Shown here piece after piece: positions 62,315 to 64,000 of a DNA stretch of 64,000 nt; position 1 is the stretch's first letter; each line of letters begins with the position of its first letter. The stretch covers positions 86,411 to 150,410 of the forward strand of contig NZ_JAIXTC010000026.1 in NCBI RefSeq assembly GCF_027484365.1, given 5' to 3'. This DNA is from Brevundimonas sp. (GTDB lineage: Bacteria > Pseudomonadota > Alphaproteobacteria > Caulobacterales > Caulobacteraceae). The position numbers and the translations under genes are program-made. Under the pieces are notes generated by a model. It ran no database searches. It had not been told where the DNA came from and saw nothing but the letters and a program-made list of their open reading frames with translations.

Positions 62315-62968
62315 TCAGTCCTCGTCGGGCGCGCCGAGGGGGAAATAGTCGCGGTACGGCCGCGCCTCGTCGAGCGCCCGGGCATAGCTGGGCCGGGCCA
62401 GCAGTCGGCGGCGATAGGCCCACAGGTGGACGTGGTCCTTCGGGATCGCATGGGTCCAGTGGGCGTAGAGCAGGCCCGGCGCCGCGCCGCAGTCGGCCAG
62501 GGTGAAGACCTCGCCTGCCGCCCAGGTCCGCTCGGCCATGAGGGCGTCGAGCCAGGCGTAGGCCGTCTCCAGCTTCTTGCGCGCATCGGCGTCGGCCAGG
62601 GGATCGCGGTCCGCCTCCGGCCGCAGGGCGTTGTAGATGAGCCTCTGCTGATGGGTCTGGACGTGGTTGTCGAACACCCGGTCCATGAACCGCGTCTCCA
62701 GCGCCAGATCGGGATCGGTGGGGATCATCGGCGTGGCCGGAGAGATCTGGTCCAGCCGCTCGATGATGATGGACGTCTCGGCGAAATGACGCGCGCCGTC
62801 CTTCAGCACCGGGAACTGGCCGAACGGCCAAGCGGCCTTCAGCTCGGCCATCGCTCCCTCGTCCTCCAGCAGCCGCTGGCTGAACGGCAGGTCCTTCTCG
62901 TAGAAGGCGACGATGGCCTTCTGGCAGTAGGAGGAGAAGGGGTGGCTGTAGAGGATCAGGTCGGTCAC
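62315..62968 (-). CDS. Glutathione S-transferase family protein
   Basis: The product has 217 residues: the N-terminal thioredoxin-like domain LILYSHPFSSYCQKAIVAFYE with a Ser/Cys active site region and GQFPVLKDGARHFAETSIII (the cis-Pro and Glu/Ser glutathione-binding residues), and a C-terminal all-helical domain with TLADCGAAPGLLYAHW. It is convergent with the permease gene (3-nt gap). Its start overlaps the stop of the GNAT-like remnant. Confidence 0.92.
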   Translation of the reverse strand: MTDLILYSHPFSSYCQKAIVAFYEKDLPFSQRLLEDEGAMAELKAAWPFGQFPVLKDGARHFAETSIIIERLDQISPATPMIPTDPDLALETRFMDRVFDNHVQTHQQRLIYNALRPEADRDPLADADARKKLETAYAWLDALMAERTWAAGEVFTLADCGAAPGLLYAHWTHAIPKDHVHLWAYRRRLLARPSYARALDEARPYRDYFPLGAPDED

Positions 62969-63174
62969 AGGCGCTTCTCCATCCAGACATTGCAGCGGGC
63001 ATAGGGCGTCGGCTGCGGCGGCAGGTCGACGAAGCCGAACCGGTCGTCCGTGGCCAGACGGTTCCTGGCTTCCTGGGCATAGCCCCCGCCGAGGATCCGG
63101 AACGCATTGAGGCCGATGCAGGCGGCCGCGTGGTCGGGTTGGTATGGGGCGATCTCAATGCTCATCAGCGTCAC
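62965..63174 (-). pseudogene. Truncated GNAT acetyltransferase remnant
   Basis: The open frame encodes 69 residues. The first 15 (MSIEIAPYQPDHAAAC) look like the first strand-helix of a GNAT domain, and the last 24 (GFVDLPPQPTPYARCNVWMEKRL) look like its C-terminal strand. The 100 or so residues in between, with the acetyl-CoA motif (Q/RxxGxG/A), are missing, so an internal deletion is likely. It overlaps the GST start by 4 nt (ATGA). Confidence 0.55.
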
Positions 63175-63199
63175 CGTGCACCGGCGACCCGAAAAGCAA

Positions 63200-63229
63200 A
63201 AGGGCGCCCCGATCGCCCGGGTCGCCCTT
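63200..63229 (-). terminator. Terminator downstream of rplQ
   Basis: On the minus strand AAGGGCG / CGCCCTT arms (63223-63229 with 63200-63206) enclose a GC-rich 16-nt loop and are followed by TTGCTTTT. It closes the ribosomal protein operon. Confidence 0.85.
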
Positions 63230-63255
63230 CAAGAACTCAACCGTGGCGTCGAAGC

Positions 63256-63675
63256 TTACGCTTCGTCGTCGCCCTCGATCGCGTAGACCGGACCGGAGTC
63301 CTGGCCCTTGGCGTCGACGTCGCGGTCGACGAACTCGATCACGGCCATCGGGGCGTTGTCGCCGTGGCGATAGCCGGCCTTCATGATGCGGATATAGCCC
63401 CCGTTGCGTTCGGCGTAGCGCGGGCCGATCGTTTCGAACAGCTTGCCGACCTGGGTCACGTCACGGACGTGGCTGATGGCCTGACGACGGGCGTGCAGGT
63501 CGCCCTTCTTGCCGAGGGTGACCAGCTTTTCGACGAAGGGGCGAAGCTCCTTGGCCTTGGGCAGGGTGGTCGTGATCTGCTCGTGCTTGATCAGCGACGC
63601 AGCCATGTTGGCGAACATGGCGGTCCGGTGGCTGGCCGTGCGGCCGAGCTTGCGATAGGCGGCGCCGTGGCGCAT
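63256..63675 (-). CDS. rplQ: 50S ribosomal protein L17
   Basis: The product has 139 residues with the L17 N-terminus [20 protein letters not shown] and the block [16 protein letters not shown]. It belongs to the large ribosomal subunit. It follows rpoA, the last gene order of the alpha operon, and a terminator follows. Confidence 0.98.
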   Translation of the reverse strand: MRHGAAYRKLGRTASHRTAMFANMAASLIKHEQITTTLPKAKELRPFVEKLVTLGKKGDLHARRQAISHVRDVTQVGKLFETIGPRYAERNGGYIRIMKAGYRHGDNAPMAVIEFVDRDVDAKGQDSGPVYAIEGDDEA

Positions 63676-63781
63676 CGGGGTCTCTCCTACTCCGGCCCGG
63701 GTTTCCCTCTTCAGGGACCTTGGACCGCATTTATTCTAACCGCTCCGATGACCAACAATCGGTCCGGGCGGAGGGTTGAAA

Positions 63782-64000
63782 CTAGATCTGGTCGTCGAAC
63801 TTCTTGGCCAGGTCTTCGATGTTCTCCGGGGGCCAGTTCGGCACATCCATGCCGAGCGACAGACCCATGGAGGTCAGCACTTCCTTGATCTCGTTCAGCG
63901 ACTTGCGGCCGAAGTTCGGGGTGCGAAGCATCTCGCCCTCGGTCTTCTGGATCAGGTCGCCGATGTAGACGATGTTGTCGTTCTTCAGGCAGTTGGCCGA
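63782..64000 (-). CDS. rpoA: RNA polymerase alpha subunit, C-terminal part (5' part outside window)
   Basis: The frame read from base 64000 gives 72 residues with the alpha-CTD signature: [38 protein letters not shown] and a [17 protein letters not shown] end. The CTD contacts UP elements and activators. The stop lies at 63782, about 107 bases upstream of the rplQ start. Confidence 0.98.
   Translation of the reverse strand, partial: SANCLKNDNIVYIGDLIQKTEGEMLRTPNFGRKSLNEIKEVLTSMGLSLGMDVPNWPPENIEDLAKKFDDQI

Overview
The window is a 64 kb piece of a high-GC alphaproteobacterial chromosome, most likely from the Caulobacterales (Brevundimonas-like). The evidence is gene content and order: popZ next to valS and a TolC-type outer-membrane gene; rplQ and rpoA at the right edge; small families typical of caulobacters (a CC0125/CC1285-type lipoprotein and a CC_3452-like secreted protein); and GANTC clusters of the kind read by the cell-cycle methylase CcrM. 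I see no insertion sequence, prophage, CRISPR array, rRNA operon or plasmid gene. Most of the window is core chromosome, dense and in short operons with many ATGA or GTGA overlaps.

Layout. 1-7 kb: end of a Bpt/ATE aminoacyl-tRNA-protein transferase, a LemA/M48 protease pair, a less GC-rich membrane protein of unknown function, a PA0069-type radical SAM protein, an orphan DNA cytosine-5 methyltransferase with an unusual promoter region, and an RlmD/TrmA-like RNA methylase. 7-16 kb: a glycine-zipper envelope protein, TlyA, a LysR/AhpD-like divergent pair, valS, popZ, tolC and a degenerate Pcm-like protein. 16-24 kb: tRNA-Cys, a 38-codon membrane peptide, a TrmH-type methylase, tRNA-Asn, an Hsp70-like ATPase, a YcaQ-type glycosylase, a LOG-family protein, gltX and alr. 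25-31 kb: radA, cvpA-like, purF, VOC, SDR, and a membrane protein/LytTR regulator pair. 31-36 kb: the conserved yfgM-bamB-der block and panB. 36-40 kb: two tandem paralogous cassettes, each a DUF6249-like membrane protein, an ECF sigma factor and a small membrane protein. 40-46 kb: arsC-like, parC, ATP12, HAD phosphatase, RluC-like synthase and crcB. 46-56 kb: envelope proteins, an RluA-like synthase, twin small membrane proteins, rarA, VOC proteins, a lipidated DegP-like protease and a Tat-exported phospholipase C. 56-64 kb: carboxy(nor)spermidine synthesis, a nucleotide pyrophosphatase/phosphodiesterase, an ABC exporter, a GST, a GNAT remnant, rplQ and the 3' end of rpoA.

Themes. Envelope quality control recurs (BamB, YfgM, DegP-like, LemA/M48, lipoproteins), as do RNA modification and translation (RlmD-like, TlyA, TrmH-like, two pseudouridine synthases, two tRNA synthetases) and polar organisation (PopZ). 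The best candidates for something undescribed are: (i) four GANTC sites about 40 bp apart, with a 9-bp inverted repeat, in front of the orphan cytosine methylase, which suggests adenine methylation controlling cytosine methylation; (ii) the tandem DUF6249-sigma-membrane protein cassettes, both with the same 11-nt sigma/membrane-gene overlap; and (iii) the membrane protein/LytTR pair. Several short genes (38, 43 and 45 codons) and strong inverted-repeat elements are also recorded.
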